In this document: positions 37,513-49,071 of the stretch, in pieces
Layout: each line of letters starts with the position of its first letter
How positions within the stretch are numbered: position 1 is the first letter of the stretch
Source: Alcanivorax sp.
GTDB lineage: Bacteria; Pseudomonadota; Gammaproteobacteria; Pseudomonadales; Alcanivoracaceae
DNA length: 64,000 bases
Direction of reading: 5' to 3'
Assembly (NCBI GenBank): GCA_022565695.1
Contig: JAIUME010000001.1
Coordinates: forward strand, 682,001 to 746,000
Notes under the pieces: model-generated
Database searches by the model: none
Seen by the model: only the letters and a program-made list of their open reading frames with translations
Told to the model about the DNA's origin: nothing
Made by a program: the position numbers and the translations under genes

Positions 37513-38043
37513 ATGGACCCAGCACTGCCTTCCGTATTCCTGATCGGACCCATGGGTGCCGGCAAAAGCACCCTGGGTCGATACCTCGGGCAGGTGCTTG
37601 GCCGCACCTTCCATGATTCCGACAAGGTCATTGTGGACCGCACCGGCGCCGATATCCCCTGGATCTTCGATATGGAAGGCGAGGAGGGGTTTCGCCGCCG
37701 CGAGGCGGAAATCATCGACGAACTCACTGCGCTGCCGGATATCGTGCTTGCCACGGGCGGCGGTGCTGTGCTGTGGGAAGCCAACCAGCGTCACCTTCAT
37801 GACCGGGGGCGGGCCTTTTATCTTTATACCCCTGTAGAGGTGCAGTTGGCCCGCACCCGCCATGACCGTAACCGTCCCCTGCTGCAGACGCCGGACCCGG
37901 AGCGTGTGCTCACTGAGCTGATGCGTGTGCGCGACCCGATCTATCGGCAGATCGCCCACCATGTGATACCCACGGCGTCCGGCAACCTGCGTCGGGTGGC
38001 AGACCAGATTCTGCATTGCCTGGAACAGCCGCTGCCTTCCTGA
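37513..38043 (+). CDS. aroK: Shikimate kinase
   Basis: A 176-residue kinase that phosphorylates shikimate. Walker A GPMGAGKSTLGR near residues 12-23, the substrate motif FHDSDKVIV, EEGFRRREAE, and GGGAVLW. Located between pilQ and aroB, the usual order in gammaproteobacteria, and likely co-transcribed. Confidence 0.97.
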   Translation: MDPALPSVFLIGPMGAGKSTLGRYLGQVLGRTFHDSDKVIVDRTGADIPWIFDMEGEEGFRRREAEIIDELTALPDIVLATGGGAVLWEANQRHLHDRGRAFYLYTPVEVQLARTRHDRNRPLLQTPDPERVLTELMRVRDPIYRQIAHHVIPTASGNLRRVADQILHCLEQPLPS

Positions 38044-38106
38044 TGTCAGAAGCTGTGCCGCGCGCGGCATGTCACAAGTGTGAGCGAATCATCTATCATC
38101 CCTTCT

Positions 38107-38132
38107 ATGTGTCGGAACATATGTATCGGAAC
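38107..38132. repeat. Short tandem duplication upstream of aroB (12-mer, period 14)
   Basis: ATGTGTCGGAAC (38107-38118) and ATGTATCGGAAC (38121-38132) differ at one base. Confidence 0.7.
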
Positions 38133-38151
38133 CCTCTGACCCGGAGAATCC

Positions 38152-39231
38152 ATGCAAAGCCTTGAAGTTGCCCTGGGGGCACGAAGTTATCCCATCTATA
38201 TTGGCCAGGGCCTGCTGGACGGCGACCTGCTGCGCCAGCATGTGCGCGCCAGTCAGGTTCTGGTGGTGACTAACGAGACCGTTGCGCCGCTCTATCTGCA
38301 GCGTGTGTGTGACAGTCTGAAGGGGTTGAACTGTGAAACCCTGATTCTGCCGGACGGGGAGCAGTACAAGACCCTGGCAACGCTGGAAACCATCTTCGAT
38401 GCCCTGCTGGCGGGGCGCCATAGCCGCAGCACGACGCTGGTGGCGCTGGGCGGTGGTGTCATCGGGGATATGGTCGGTTTTGCTGCGGCCTGCTACCAGC
38501 GGGGAGTAGATTTCCTACAGGTGCCGACAACGTTGTTGGCGCAGGTGGACTCGTCGGTGGGCGGCAAGACGGCGGTCAATCACCCCCGAGGCAAGAACAT
38601 GATCGGCGCGTTCCATCAGCCCAGGGCGGTGCTGATTGATACCGAGGTGCTGCAGACCCTTCCCGAGCGGCAACTGAGTGCCGGATTGGCGGAAGTCATC
38701 AAGTACGGCCTGATCCGCGACAAGGCCTTCCATGCCTGGCTTGATGCGCATATGGAAGGGTTGATGGCGCGGGATCCGGCGCTGCTGGCGGAGGCGATTC
38801 TGGTCAGCTGCCGTAACAAGGCAGAGGTCGTCGCCGAGGATGAAACGGAACAAGGCAGCCGCGCGCTGCTGAATCTGGGGCATACCTTTGGTCACGCGAT
38901 GGAAACCGCCACCGGCTATGGTGAATGGCTGCATGGTGAGGCGGTGGGTGCCGGGATGATGATGGCGGCAGAGCTGTCCGCGGATATGGGTTGGTTATCG
39001 CGGGACGCCCTTGCCGATCTGGCGCAGTTGTTGCAGAGAGCCAGACTGCCTGTGACGCCACCGGCGGGCATGAAGCCCGAGGATTTCAGTAATCTCATGG
39101 CCCACGACAAGAAAGTCGAGGATGGCCGCCTGCGGCTGGTATTGCTGCGGGCCATCGGTCAGGCTGTGGTCACTGGCGATTTTGACAACATGGCGTTGAC
39201 GCGCCTGCTGGAGCGGATGTGTCATTCTTGA
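38152..39231 (+). CDS. aroB: 3-dehydroquinate synthase
   Basis: A 359-residue NAD+- and metal-dependent enzyme of the shikimate pathway. NAD-binding [12 protein letters not shown] near 66-77, [33 protein letters not shown], and the metal His set including [12 protein letters not shown]. Standard length. Follows aroK by 108 bp. Confidence 0.98.
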   Translation: MQSLEVALGARSYPIYIGQGLLDGDLLRQHVRASQVLVVTNETVAPLYLQRVCDSLKGLNCETLILPDGEQYKTLATLETIFDALLAGRHSRSTTLVALGGGVIGDMVGFAAACYQRGVDFLQVPTTLLAQVDSSVGGKTAVNHPRGKNMIGAFHQPRAVLIDTEVLQTLPERQLSAGLAEVIKYGLIRDKAFHAWLDAHMEGLMARDPALLAEAILVSCRNKAEVVAEDETEQGSRALLNLGHTFGHAMETATGYGEWLHGEAVGAGMMMAAELSADMGWLSRDALADLAQLLQRARLPVTPPAGMKPEDFSNLMAHDKKVEDGRLRLVLLRAIGQAVVTGDFDNMALTRLLERMCHS

Positions 39232-39257
39232 AACAGCGTGATGGGGAACAGGACAGC

Positions 39258-40616
39258 ATGAACCCGAACAGCCCGGACCGGCACGACGTGCCTTTCTACG
39301 CCGGGGCGGGCCGTGGCGATGCGCTTGAGGTGCTGTGCGATGCGGGTCTGCGCGGCGGCCTGGTGGTGATGTCCGGTCCGGCGGGTGCCGGGGTGTCGAC
39401 ATTGCTTGGCGAGGCCGCCATGCGGCTGCTGGATCATGGTGCTGTGGTGCGTGTCGATGGCGCGCAAACCCCTTCCCGCAATGCGTTGCTGTCTACCCTG
39501 CTGGGCTATTTTGGTGTGGCGAAGGAAGATTTTGCTGCCACGCTGGAGCGAGCGCTTGCCAGTGAGCCGCTGATATTGATCATCGATAACGGCGAGCAGA
39601 TGGGCGAGGAGGCGATGACCACCCTGGGAGTGCTGCGCGAGCGCCTGGGGGCGGGGTTTGCCGTGGTTCTTGGCGGCGCGCCAGAGCTCATTGACCGCGT
39701 TGAGGCGGCTGGCCTGGTGGTGACTGACAGCCTGCCGTTACAGCCGTTGGACGAGGAGCAGGCGATAGCCTTTCTCGATAATGTGGCAGATGGTGTGACC
39801 GACGCGGCGCTGTCGGACGATGAACTGACGGCGTTATTTGATGAGACCGATGACGGCGTCTGGCCCGCGACCCTGCTGGCAGCGTTGCCGCCCCCGACGC
39901 TGCGCCGCAACCCGCTGGCGGATTTCCAGATGCCCTGGAAGCACCTTGCAGCGGTGGGCGGCCTGATACTGGTGCTGATCATTCTCTGGCCACGGGGTGA
40001 TGGCGCCAAAGAAGAGGTGCGGAGTCTGGATTTGCCACTGCGCCCGGTGCCGGAAACGGTGACGGCGGAGCCCCCGGCTCAGCCCTCCGCGCCTGTGCAG
40101 CCATCCTCCCGGCCCCCTGCGCAACCGGAGCCGCAACGAGAGCCGCAACGAGAGCCGCCGCCTGAGCCAGAGCCCTCACCTGAGCCGTCGCCTGAACCTG
40201 AGCCTCAGCCAGAACCTGAGCCGCCGGCCCAGGCCCAGGACGCGGCACCCGAAACACCTGCTGTCGTCCGTGCCGACCAGGCACCGGCCATGTCAGGGCT
40301 GGATGCCGAACTGGGCTACCGCCGGGATGAGTGGTTACTCACTGCGCCTGCAGAGCAATGGATGCTGCAGGTGACCCTGGCATCCAGCGAGGACAGTGCC
40401 CGGGCGCTGGCGGATCGCCTGGGGGTAGAGCGTAGCGCCTACTATCGTGCGCAGCGCAATGAGCGTAACGTGTTCATCGTGTTGTTCGGGCCGTTCGAAT
40501 CCCGCACGGCAGCGACCGAGGGGCGGGGTGATCTACCCGCTGATCTGGCCGCTGCGGGCCCTTTCCCGCGGCAGATTTCGACCATTCAGGACGAGATGGC
40601 CAGCCGCGCCGACTGA
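39258..40616 (+). CDS. DamX-like protein: AAA-type domain plus SPOR domain
   Basis: About 452 residues from the ATG at 39258; the GTG at 39219 would overlap aroB. The N-terminal ~220 residues look like an AAA ATPase domain of the ExeA/DamX type (SGPAGAGVSTLLGEAA, LILIIDNGEQ), but the Walker A lysine is replaced by valine, so ATP use is doubtful. One membrane helix follows (HLAAVGGLILVLIILW), then a long Pro/Glu/Gln linker and a C-terminal SPOR domain (EQWMLQVTLASSEDSARALA to the end) for binding septal peptidoglycan. DamX genes commonly follow aroB. Probably a cell-division protein. Confidence 0.85.
   Translation: MNPNSPDRHDVPFYAGAGRGDALEVLCDAGLRGGLVVMSGPAGAGVSTLLGEAAMRLLDHGAVVRVDGAQTPSRNALLSTLLGYFGVAKEDFAATLERALASEPLILIIDNGEQMGEEAMTTLGVLRERLGAGFAVVLGGAPELIDRVEAAGLVVTDSLPLQPLDEEQAIAFLDNVADGVTDAALSDDELTALFDETDDGVWPATLLAALPPPTLRRNPLADFQMPWKHLAAVGGLILVLIILWPRGDGAKEEVRSLDLPLRPVPETVTAEPPAQPSAPVQPSSRPPAQPEPQREPQREPPPEPEPSPEPSPEPEPQPEPEPPAQAQDAAPETPAVVRADQAPAMSGLDAELGYRRDEWLLTAPAEQWMLQVTLASSEDSARALADRLGVERSAYYRAQRNERNVFIVLFGPFESRTAATEGRGDLPADLAAAGPFPRQISTIQDEMASRAD
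40125..40240. repeat. Low-complexity Pro/Glu repeat in the DamX-like gene
   Basis: Imperfect repeats of GAGCC/CAACGAGAGCCG type encode a PE/PQ-rich periplasmic linker (EPQREPQREPPPEPEP and similar). Confidence 0.8.
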
Positions 40617-40632
40617 TTCCCCGGGGCGGGCC

Positions 40633-40644
40633 TTCACGTGTGAA
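40633..40644. promoter_or_regulatory. Palindrome TTCAC-N2-GTGAA upstream of the gltB promoter
   Basis: TTCACGTGTGAA lies 11 bp upstream of the candidate gltB -35. A possible operator; regulator unknown. Confidence 0.4.
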
Positions 40645-40655
40645 TCCGGTCCCAT

Positions 40656-40684
40656 TTGTAGGCCATGGGTCCAGTGTGTAAAAT
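40656..40684 (+). promoter_or_regulatory. Candidate sigma-70 promoter of gltBD
   Basis: TTGTAG (40656-40661), exact 17-bp spacer, TAAAAT (40679-40684). Start near 40691 would leave about a 100-nt leader. Confidence 0.6.
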
Positions 40685-40735
40685 GAGCGCCCTTTTGCCG
40701 TCGCCGCTCGCCGGGCGCAGATAACCTTCGTCTAA

Positions 40736-40769
40736 GTCTCTGATAAAGCGTCTCTGAGTAAGTCTCTGA
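40736..40769. repeat. Triple GTCTCTGA repeat in the gltB leader
   Basis: GTCTCTGA occurs at 40736-40743, 40750-40757 and 40762-40769 (spacing 14 and 12), ahead of the gltB ribosome site. Confidence 0.6.
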
Positions 40770-40790
40770 ATTTCAAGAGGAAAGGTTTTG

Positions 40791-43700
40791 ATGCAGCAGA
40801 ATTCAACGCTGGTGCGGGGTCTCTATGAGCCCGGAGAATTTCGCGACAACTGTGGCTTCGGTCTGATCGCTCATACCGAAGGCCGGGCAAGTCATGAGCT
40901 CCTGCAGACCGCAATCGAAGCACTGACATGCATGACCCACCGGGGTGGCATCAACGCTGATGGCAAGACCGGTGATGGCTGTGGTCTGTTGCTGAAAAAG
41001 CCGGACTCCTTCTTCCGCAAGGTGGCTGGAGAGCTGGGTATTACGCTGACTGACAGCTATGGCGTCGGCATGCTGTTCCTGAGCCCGGATGCAGAGAGCG
41101 CAGCGAGCCAGCGCAAGGTGCTGGAAGAAGAGCTCCAGCGCCAGGACGTGACCGTTCTGGGTTGGCGCGACGTGCCCACCGACCCCGATTGCCTTGGCCC
41201 GATCGCCGTCCAGACGCTGCCCGCTTTTGCCCAGATACTGGTTGGCGTGGACGGGCTCTCGGACGTCGAGCTCAATCGTCGCCTGTTCTTCGCGCGCCGC
41301 CATGCCGAACAGCGCATCAGTATGGACGAACATTTCTACGTCTGTTCGCTCTCCGCCTCGGTGGTGGCCTATAAAGGTCTGATGATGCCGGTGGACCTGC
41401 CGGCCTTTTATCCGGACCTTGGTGACAAGGCGATGGAAACGGCCATCGTCGTGTTCCATCAGCGTTTCTCCACCAACACCATGCCGCGCTGGCCGCTGGC
41501 GCAGCCGTTCCGCTATATGGCGCACAACGGTGAGATCAATACCATCCAGGGCAACCGCAACTGGTCTGTGGCCCGTACGCCCAAGTTCGTCAACGATCTG
41601 CTGCCCGGTCTGGATCAACTCGAGCCGCTGGTCAACCGTACTGGCTCGGATTCCTCCAGCATGGACAACATGCTGGAAATCCTTGTTGCAGGTGGTATGG
41701 ACCTGTTCCGCGCCGTGCGCATGATGGTGCCACCGGCCTGGCAGAACGTGGAAACCATGGACGCGGACCTGCGTGCCTTCTACGAATACAACTCCATGCA
41801 CATGGAGCCCTGGGACGGTCCCGCAGGGCTGGTCATCACCGACGGCCGTTATGCTGTGTGCATGCTGGATCGCAACGGCCTGCGCCCGTCACGCTGGGTG
41901 ATCACCCGTAACGGTTTCATTACCGTGTCCTCGGAAATCGGCGTTTATGGCTACGCGGCAGAAGATGTCGTGGCCAAGGGCCGTGTCGGGCCGGGTCAGA
42001 TACTGGCAGTGGACACCGAAACCGGCGAGCTGCTGCATACCAACGACATCGACAGCAAGCTCAAGGTGCGTCAGCCCTATCGTGAATGGCTCAAAGACAA
42101 GGGCCTGCGCATCGAAGCGGATTACGACACCGAAGTCGAGCGCATGGATGAGGTGCAGCCCAGTGAGCTGCTGGCCTACCAGAAGCTGTTCCAGGTGACG
42201 TTTGAAGAACGTGACCAGGTGCTGCGGCCGCTGGCGGAAGCTGGCCAGGAAGCCGTGGGTTCCATGGGTGACGATACCCCCATGGCCGTGCTGTCAAAGC
42301 GCGAGCGTCCCGTATACGACTATTTCCGGCAGCAGTTCGCCCAGGTGACCAACCCGCCCATCGATCCATTGCGGGAAGCGATCGTGATGTCGCTGGAAAC
42401 CTGCATCGGTGCCGAGCGCAACGTGTTCGAGGAAGATGCGGCCCATGCGGATCGCGCGATTCTCTCCACGCCGATCCTGTCGCACTCGAAGTTTGCCAAC
42501 CTGCTGCGTCTTGATCGTGATGGCTATGCCCACGAACGTCTCGCGCTGCACTATGACCCGGCGGTGGGCCTGAAGCAGGCGGTCGTTGATCTGTGCGACA
42601 AGGCAGAAGCGGCGGTGCGTGCCGGCAAGGTGCTGATGGTGCTGTCTGACTACGCCATCGAGCCAGGGCGCTTCACCATCCATGCGGCCATGGCCACTGG
42701 CGCTGTGCACCACCACCTGACCGCCAAGGGTCTGCGTTGTGATGCCAACATCATCGTGGAAACCGCGACAACCCGTGATCCGCATCATTTTGCCGTGCTG
42801 TTCGGTTTCGGTGCGACAGCGGTCTATCCGTATCTGGCCTACGATGTCATTGCCGACATGGTGCGCTCCGGCGAACTGCTCGGTGATGCGGTGGAGCTGC
42901 AGAAGAATTTCCGCAAGGGTATCAATAAAGGCTTGCTGAAAATTCTTTCCAAGATGGGTATTTCCACCATCGCCTCCTATCGCGGCGCCCAGCTGTTCGA
43001 AGCCGTGGGCGTGGCCCGCGAGGTCGTTGACCTGTGCTTCTGTGGTGTCCCGAGCCGTATCGGTGGTGCTGATTTCAGCGATTTCGAAAGTGATTTCCGC
43101 ACCCTGGAGAGCGACGCCTGGAAACAGCGCAAGCCGATTGATGCAGGCGGTGTGCTGAAGTTCATCTATGGCAAGGAATATCACGCCTTCAACCCGGACG
43201 TGATTCACTCGCTGCATGAAGCGGTGAACTCCGGTGATTATGAGGCCTACAAACGCTACGCCGAGCTGGTCAACGACCGCCCGGTGGCCACACTGCGTGA
43301 TCTGCTGAAGCTGCGCGACGACATTACGCCGGTGAAGCTGGATGACGTCGAGCCGATCGAACAGATACTGCCGCGTTTCGATTCCGCCGGCATGTCGCTG
43401 GGCGCGCTGTCGCCAGAAGCGCATGAAGCGATTGCCACGGCGATGAACCGCCTGGGCGGGCGCTCCAACTCCGGTGAGGGTGGTGAAGATCCTGCCCGGT
43501 TCGGCACCGAGCGCGTATCGAAGATCAAGCAGATTGCATCCGGACGTTTCGGTGTGACCCCGCATTATCTGGTCAATGCTGAAGTATTGCAGATCAAGGT
43601 CGCCCAGGGCGCCAAGCCCGGCGAGGGTGGACAGTTGCCGGGTGGCAAGGTCAACGAACTGATCGCGCGTCTGCGTCATTCGGTGCCCGGCGTGACGCTG

Positions 43701-45254
43701 ATTTCGCCACCGCCGCATCATGACATCTACTCCATCGAAGATCTGGCGCAGCTGATCTTTGACCTCAAGCAGGTCAATCCCCAGGCCCAGGTCTCCGTGA
43801 AGCTGGTCTCCGAGCCCGGTGTCGGCACCATCGCTGCCGGTGTTGCCAAGGCCTATGCCGATCTGATCACCATTTCCGGTTACGACGGCGGTACGGCGGC
43901 CAGCCCGCTGACCTCCATTCGGTATGCCGGTTCGCCCTGGGAGCTGGGTCTGTCCGAGGCGCATCAGGCGCTGCGCAGCAATGATTTGCGCGACAAGATC
44001 CGTCTGCAGACAGATGGCGGTCTGAAAACCGGCCTGGATGTCGTGAAAGCGGCCATTCTCGGTGCTGAATCCTTCGGCTTCGGCACCGTGCCCATGGTGG
44101 TGCTCGGCTGCAAGTACCTGCGTATCTGTCACCTGAACAACTGCGCCACCGGCGTGGCGACCCAGCGCGACGATCTGCGCAAGGAGCACTTCATCGGTGC
44201 GCCGGAAATGCTGATTCACTACTTCACCTTCGTGGCCACCGAAGTGCGTGAGCTGCTGGCGAAGCTGGGCGTCACCTCACTGGCGGACCTGATAGGTCGT
44301 ACCGATCTGCTGGAGATGCTGGAAGGCGAGACGACCCGGCAGAAGAAGCTGGACCTGCTGCCGATGTTGCGCAATGACAACATTCCGGCTGACAAGCCGC
44401 AGTACTGCCAGGTGCACCGTAACGAACCCTTCGACAAGGGCGAGCTGGCGGAGCAGATGGTGGCCGACATGTTGCCGGCGATCGAAAGTCGCAGTGGCGG
44501 GTCGTTCCACTACGATATCACCAACTGCAACCGCTCCATCGGTGCGCGCATTTCGGGTGAAATCGCACGGCGCTACGGCAATCTGGATATGAGCAATGCG
44601 CCGATCCGCGTGCGCTTCGTCGGCACCGCCGGTCAGAGCTTCGGCGTGTTCAACGCTGGCGGCCTGCATATGTATATCGAAGGCGATGCCAACGATTACG
44701 TCGGCAAGGGCATGGCCGGTGGCAAGCTGGTGATCCGGCCGCCCAAGGGCAGCCCGTTCAAGAGCCAGGATACCTCGATCATCGGCAACACCTGCCTGTA
44801 TGGGGCCACCGGCGGCAAGCTGTTCGCAGCGGGCCGTGCGGGCGAACGCTTTGGCGTGCGCAACTCCGGTTCCCACGCGGTAGTGGAAGGCGCGGGCGAT
44901 CATTGCTGTGAATACATGACAGGGGGTTGCGTCACCGTACTGGGCGATACCGGTTACAACTTCGGTGCCGGCATGACAGGCGGCTTTGCCTATGTGCTGG
45001 ACCAGGACAACCAGTTCTTTGACCGCATCAACCCGGAGCTGATCGAGCTGCACCGTATCAGCACCGAAGCGACGGAAGCACACCGCAGTCATCTGCGCAG
45101 TGTGTTGCGGGAATATGTAGAGGAAACCGGCAGCGAGTGGGGCGGTTATATCCTCGACAACTTTGATGCCATGAGCCGCAAGTTCTGGCTGGTCAAGCCG
45201 AAAGCCGCGAGCCTTGAGAATCTGCTCAAGAGCACGCGTGCCAATCCGGCTTGA
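40791..45254 (+). CDS. gltB: Glutamate synthase large subunit
   Basis: A 1487-residue NADPH-GOGAT alpha subunit making glutamate from glutamine and 2-oxoglutarate. The ATG at 40791 has AGAGGAAAGG upstream. The N-terminal glutaminase nucleophile is expected to be Cys21 in [12 protein letters not shown], exposed after propeptide removal. The central region links to the FMN-binding synthase domain ([28 protein letters not shown]), the 3Fe-4S cysteines lie in [18 protein letters not shown], and the C-terminal GXGXG beta-helix domain is present. Functions with gltD downstream and glnA. Confidence 0.98.
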   Translation: MQQNSTLVRGLYEPGEFRDNCGFGLIAHTEGRASHELLQTAIEALTCMTHRGGINADGKTGDGCGLLLKKPDSFFRKVAGELGITLTDSYGVGMLFLSPDAESAASQRKVLEEELQRQDVTVLGWRDVPTDPDCLGPIAVQTLPAFAQILVGVDGLSDVELNRRLFFARRHAEQRISMDEHFYVCSLSASVVAYKGLMMPVDLPAFYPDLGDKAMETAIVVFHQRFSTNTMPRWPLAQPFRYMAHNGEINTIQGNRNWSVARTPKFVNDLLPGLDQLEPLVNRTGSDSSSMDNMLEILVAGGMDLFRAVRMMVPPAWQNVETMDADLRAFYEYNSMHMEPWDGPAGLVITDGRYAVCMLDRNGLRPSRWVITRNGFITVSSEIGVYGYAAEDVVAKGRVGPGQILAVDTETGELLHTNDIDSKLKVRQPYREWLKDKGLRIEADYDTEVERMDEVQPSELLAYQKLFQVTFEERDQVLRPLAEAGQEAVGSMGDDTPMAVLSKRERPVYDYFRQQFAQVTNPPIDPLREAIVMSLETCIGAERNVFEEDAAHADRAILSTPILSHSKFANLLRLDRDGYAHERLALHYDPAVGLKQAVVDLCDKAEAAVRAGKVLMVLSDYAIEPGRFTIHAAMATGAVHHHLTAKGLRCDANIIVETATTRDPHHFAVLFGFGATAVYPYLAYDVIADMVRSGELLGDAVELQKNFRKGINKGLLKILSKMGISTIASYRGAQLFEAVGVAREVVDLCFCGVPSRIGGADFSDFESDFRTLESDAWKQRKPIDAGGVLKFIYGKEYHAFNPDVIHSLHEAVNSGDYEAYKRYAELVNDRPVATLRDLLKLRDDITPVKLDDVEPIEQILPRFDSAGMSLGALSPEAHEAIATAMNRLGGRSNSGEGGEDPARFGTERVSKIKQIASGRFGVTPHYLVNAEVLQIKVAQGAKPGEGGQLPGGKVNELIARLRHSVPGVTLISPPPHHDIYSIEDLAQLIFDLKQVNPQAQVSVKLVSEPGVGTIAAGVAKAYADLITISGYDGGTAASPLTSIRYAGSPWELGLSEAHQALRSNDLRDKIRLQTDGGLKTGLDVVKAAILGAESFGFGTVPMVVLGCKYLRICHLNNCATGVATQRDDLRKEHFIGAPEMLIHYFTFVATEVRELLAKLGVTSLADLIGRTDLLEMLEGETTRQKKLDLLPMLRNDNIPADKPQYCQVHRNEPFDKGELAEQMVADMLPAIESRSGGSFHYDITNCNRSIGARISGEIARRYGNLDMSNAPIRVRFVGTAGQSFGVFNAGGLHMYIEGDANDYVGKGMAGGKLVIRPPKGSPFKSQDTSIIGNTCLYGATGGKLFAAGRAGERFGVRNSGSHAVVEGAGDHCCEYMTGGCVTVLGDTGYNFGAGMTGGFAYVLDQDNQFFDRINPELIELHRISTEATEAHRSHLRSVLREYVEETGSEWGGYILDNFDAMSRKFWLVKPKAASLENLLKSTRANPA

Positions 45255-45297
45255 AGCACTCGGTTCTTGAGTAACCCGGCCTGAAGAGAAGAGGTAG

Positions 45298-46722
<1,425 letters not shown>

Positions 46723-46726
46723 GCGG

Positions 46727-47791
46727 ATGACGACTTTTCCGCCGCTCAAGAACGACCGCTTTCTCCGGGCCCTGAATCGTGAGCCGGTGGACATGACGCC
46801 GGTGTGGATGATGCGCCAGGCAGGCCGTTATCTGCCGGAGTATCGTGCGTCCCGCGAGCGCGCAGGTTCCTTCATGGACCTGTGCATGAATGCCGATCTC
46901 GCCTGCGAAGTGACCATGCAGCCGCTGGCACGTTACGACCTGGATGCGGCGATTCTGTTTTCCGATATTCTCACCATTCCCGACGCCATGGGTCTGGGCC
47001 TGTATTTCGAAACAGGCGAAGGCCCGCGCTTCCGCAAGACGGTGCGCACTGCTGCCGAGATCGATGCGCTGCCAGTGCCTGATGCGGAGAAAGATCTGGA
47101 TTACGTCATGCGCGCGGTCAGCACCATTCGCCACGAGCTTAATGGCAAGGTGCCGCTGATCGGCTTTTCCGGCAGCCCCTGGACCCTGGCGACCTACATG
47201 GTGGAAGGCGGCTCCTCGAAAGACTTCCGTCATCTCAAGGCCATGGTCTACAGCCAGCCGGAGCTGGCGCATCAGTTGCTGGACAAGCTGGCGCGCTCAG
47301 TGACCGATTACCTCAACGCCCAGATTCGTGCCGGAGCTCAGGCAGTACAGATCTTCGATACCTGGGGCGGTGCGCTGTCGGCAGAAGGCTACAAGACGTT
47401 CTCCCTGCGCTATATGCAGCAGATCATCGACGGCCTGATTCGCGAGCACGATGGTCGCAAGGTGCCGGTCATTCTGTTCACCAAGAACGGCGGCCTGTGG
47501 CTGGAAGATATTGCGGCCAGTGGTTGCGACGGTGTGGGTCTGGACTGGACCATCAACATCGGTCGAGCGCGGGAGCGTATCGGCAATCAGGTGGCCTTGC
47601 AGGGCAATATGGATCCGGCGGTGCTGTACGCCTCACCCCAGGCAATCCGCGCCGAGGTGAAACGTATCCTGGATGACTTCGGTCCGCACAATGGCCATAT
47701 CTTCAATCTCGGCCACGGCATCACGCCTCAAGTAGACCCGGCTCACGCTGGCGCTTTCATCGAGGCGGTACACGAGTTCAGCCAGCGCTGA
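46727..47791 (+). CDS. hemE: Uroporphyrinogen decarboxylase
   Basis: A 354-residue enzyme converting uroporphyrinogen III to coproporphyrinogen III in heme synthesis. The ATG at 46727, 4 bp after the gltD stop, gives the normal N-terminus. Signatures [16 protein letters not shown] near residues 24-39 and [17 protein letters not shown] are clear. Likely transcribed with gltBD. Confidence 0.98.
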   Translation: MTTFPPLKNDRFLRALNREPVDMTPVWMMRQAGRYLPEYRASRERAGSFMDLCMNADLACEVTMQPLARYDLDAAILFSDILTIPDAMGLGLYFETGEGPRFRKTVRTAAEIDALPVPDAEKDLDYVMRAVSTIRHELNGKVPLIGFSGSPWTLATYMVEGGSSKDFRHLKAMVYSQPELAHQLLDKLARSVTDYLNAQIRAGAQAVQIFDTWGGALSAEGYKTFSLRYMQQIIDGLIREHDGRKVPVILFTKNGGLWLEDIAASGCDGVGLDWTINIGRARERIGNQVALQGNMDPAVLYASPQAIRAEVKRILDDFGPHNGHIFNLGHGITPQVDPAHAGAFIEAVHEFSQR

Positions 47792-47825
47792 ACTCACGAC
47801 GCACCGAGTTCAAGAGGAACCGGAT

Positions 47826-48491
47826 TCAGGCGGAAAACGTGTCGGCCACCGGGAAGTTCATCCGGAATGCCGGCATGTAGCCGCCAAGGATGGTGCTGCC
47901 ATGCTGAATTTCGGGGAAATGCGTGCCGTCGGCCCAGCCCTCTACCAGTTGCCCATGGCGCAGGGTGCCGCTGGCTGAGGGCGCATAGATAAACGTCTTC
48001 CCGTCGCGCACCTGCCCCAGCGTGCGTAATTTGCGCGGCACCAGTGGGGCAAATACCGGCACACCCAGTCGCCCGTGTCGCAGCGTCAGTCGACAGAACA
48101 CTTCCCCGTCCTTTGATACCGTGACCCGATCCTCGCGCTTGCCACGCACCACGTCGAAGCTGGCCTGGTCTTTCGGAATGCCCCAGTTGTTCTGGCCGTT
48201 CACGACGCTGTCCATACTCGACACATAGATGTGGCCGATGGACAGATGACGGTGACCGTCGGCAAAAGCATAGCTGCCGGGAATGAACAGCAGCTCGTGA
48301 TAGGGCCCCACGTCCGAGTCGGTATAATCCACGAACATCATCAGGCTGTAGCGACCCTCCGGCTCGCCCAGCACCGCCGGGGCGCCGGATTGTCCGATGC
48401 GCTGCGCGTCCGGAAGGCGTAATGCGATGGCGTAAGCGCGGCCTGTCAGTTGCCAGGGCGCAGGTGCCTCACGTACGGGAGCTGATGACAT
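47826..48491 (-). CDS. Acetoacetate decarboxylase-like protein
   Basis: About 221 residues from the ATG at 48491; the upstream extension runs into the next gene and lacks similarity. Resembles the acetoacetate decarboxylase superfamily: FIPGSYAFADGHRH, then NNWGIPKDQASFDV with a lysine in the WGxPK position used for Schiff-base chemistry in true decarboxylases. The family also includes non-decarboxylating members, so activity is open. Follows the thioesterase gene by 16 bp on the same strand. Confidence 0.72.
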   Translation of the reverse strand: MSSAPVREAPAPWQLTGRAYAIALRLPDAQRIGQSGAPAVLGEPEGRYSLMMFVDYTDSDVGPYHELLFIPGSYAFADGHRHLSIGHIYVSSMDSVVNGQNNWGIPKDQASFDVVRGKREDRVTVSKDGEVFCRLTLRHGRLGVPVFAPLVPRKLRTLGQVRDGKTFIYAPSASGTLRHGQLVEGWADGTHFPEIQHGSTILGGYMPAFRMNFPVADTFSA

Positions 48492-48507
48492 GATGCGTTC
48501 CTTGAGC

Positions 48508-48966
48508 TTACATGCCGATCTTGCGCAGTTGATACAGATTGCGGCAAATCGCCACGACTTCACCGCTGGCATCCTTCAGGTCGCACTCCCACTCGAAATC
48601 CGCCTTGCCATTGGCTTCAGCCTCGGACTGGATGCGCTGGACTTCCTCTTCGGTGATACGCACTTCCACCGTGATGTCGGTCTTGGCCGGGCGCCGGAAG
48701 CGGATCTGCATATCCTTGACGATGGGGTAGAAGTTGCGCGTGTCGAACGTGGAGAGAAAGATGACGCCGCCCGGCAGTTCCGCCAGGGTAAACAGCGCGC
48801 CAGCATACATGGTACCGATGTGATTGATATTCGGCTCCAGCGGCATGCGCATCTTGCAGTAGCCGCGCTCCAGCTCTTCCACCGTGGAGCCGCAGCGTGT
48901 GGCAAACGGGAAGGGGGTGGATGCGGCGGTCTTGATAGTGTCGAGTTGTTCCTTGCTCAGGGACAT
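48508..48966 (-). CDS. Hotdog-fold thioesterase (PaaI/DUF4442-like)
   Basis: 152 residues with a single hotdog domain: NINHIGTMYAGALFTLAELPGG near 47-68 contains the helix typical of acyl-CoA thioesterases, and VKDMQIRFRRPAKTDITVEV follows. Substrate unknown; an acyl-CoA or aryl-CoA thioester is likely. First gene of a two-gene operon with the ADC-like protein; an operator-like palindrome lies 22 bp upstream. Confidence 0.8.
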   Translation of the reverse strand: MSLSKEQLDTIKTAASTPFPFATRCGSTVEELERGYCKMRMPLEPNINHIGTMYAGALFTLAELPGGVIFLSTFDTRNFYPIVKDMQIRFRRPAKTDITVEVRITEEEVQRIQSEAEANGKADFEWECDLKDASGEVVAICRNLYQLRKIGM

Positions 48967-48987
48967 GTCAGGCTCCAGACTTGATGC

Positions 48988-49002
48988 TTCACGGTACGTG
49001 AA
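48988..49002. promoter_or_regulatory. Palindrome TTCACG-N3-CGTGAA between divergent genes
   Basis: TTCACGGTACGTGAA, a perfect inverted repeat with 6-bp arms, between the thioesterase gene (minus) and the deacetylase gene (plus). Its placement suggests an operator; the regulator is unknown. Confidence 0.5.
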
Positions 49003-49071
49003 TCACATGGCTCGCCGGGATGCTAGCACCCGCTGCCTGAGCCAACACTAACCGAAACTGACAGGTCAGTG

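Noticed and set aside
40125..40240. Possible CRISPR-like or minisatellite array
   Set aside because: It is a coding Pro/Glu linker in a SPOR protein; no regular spacers.
42294..44219. 641-codon open frame antisense to gltB
   Set aside because: A by-product of high GC and codon bias opposite a clear glutamate synthase; no ribosome site or protein-like pattern.
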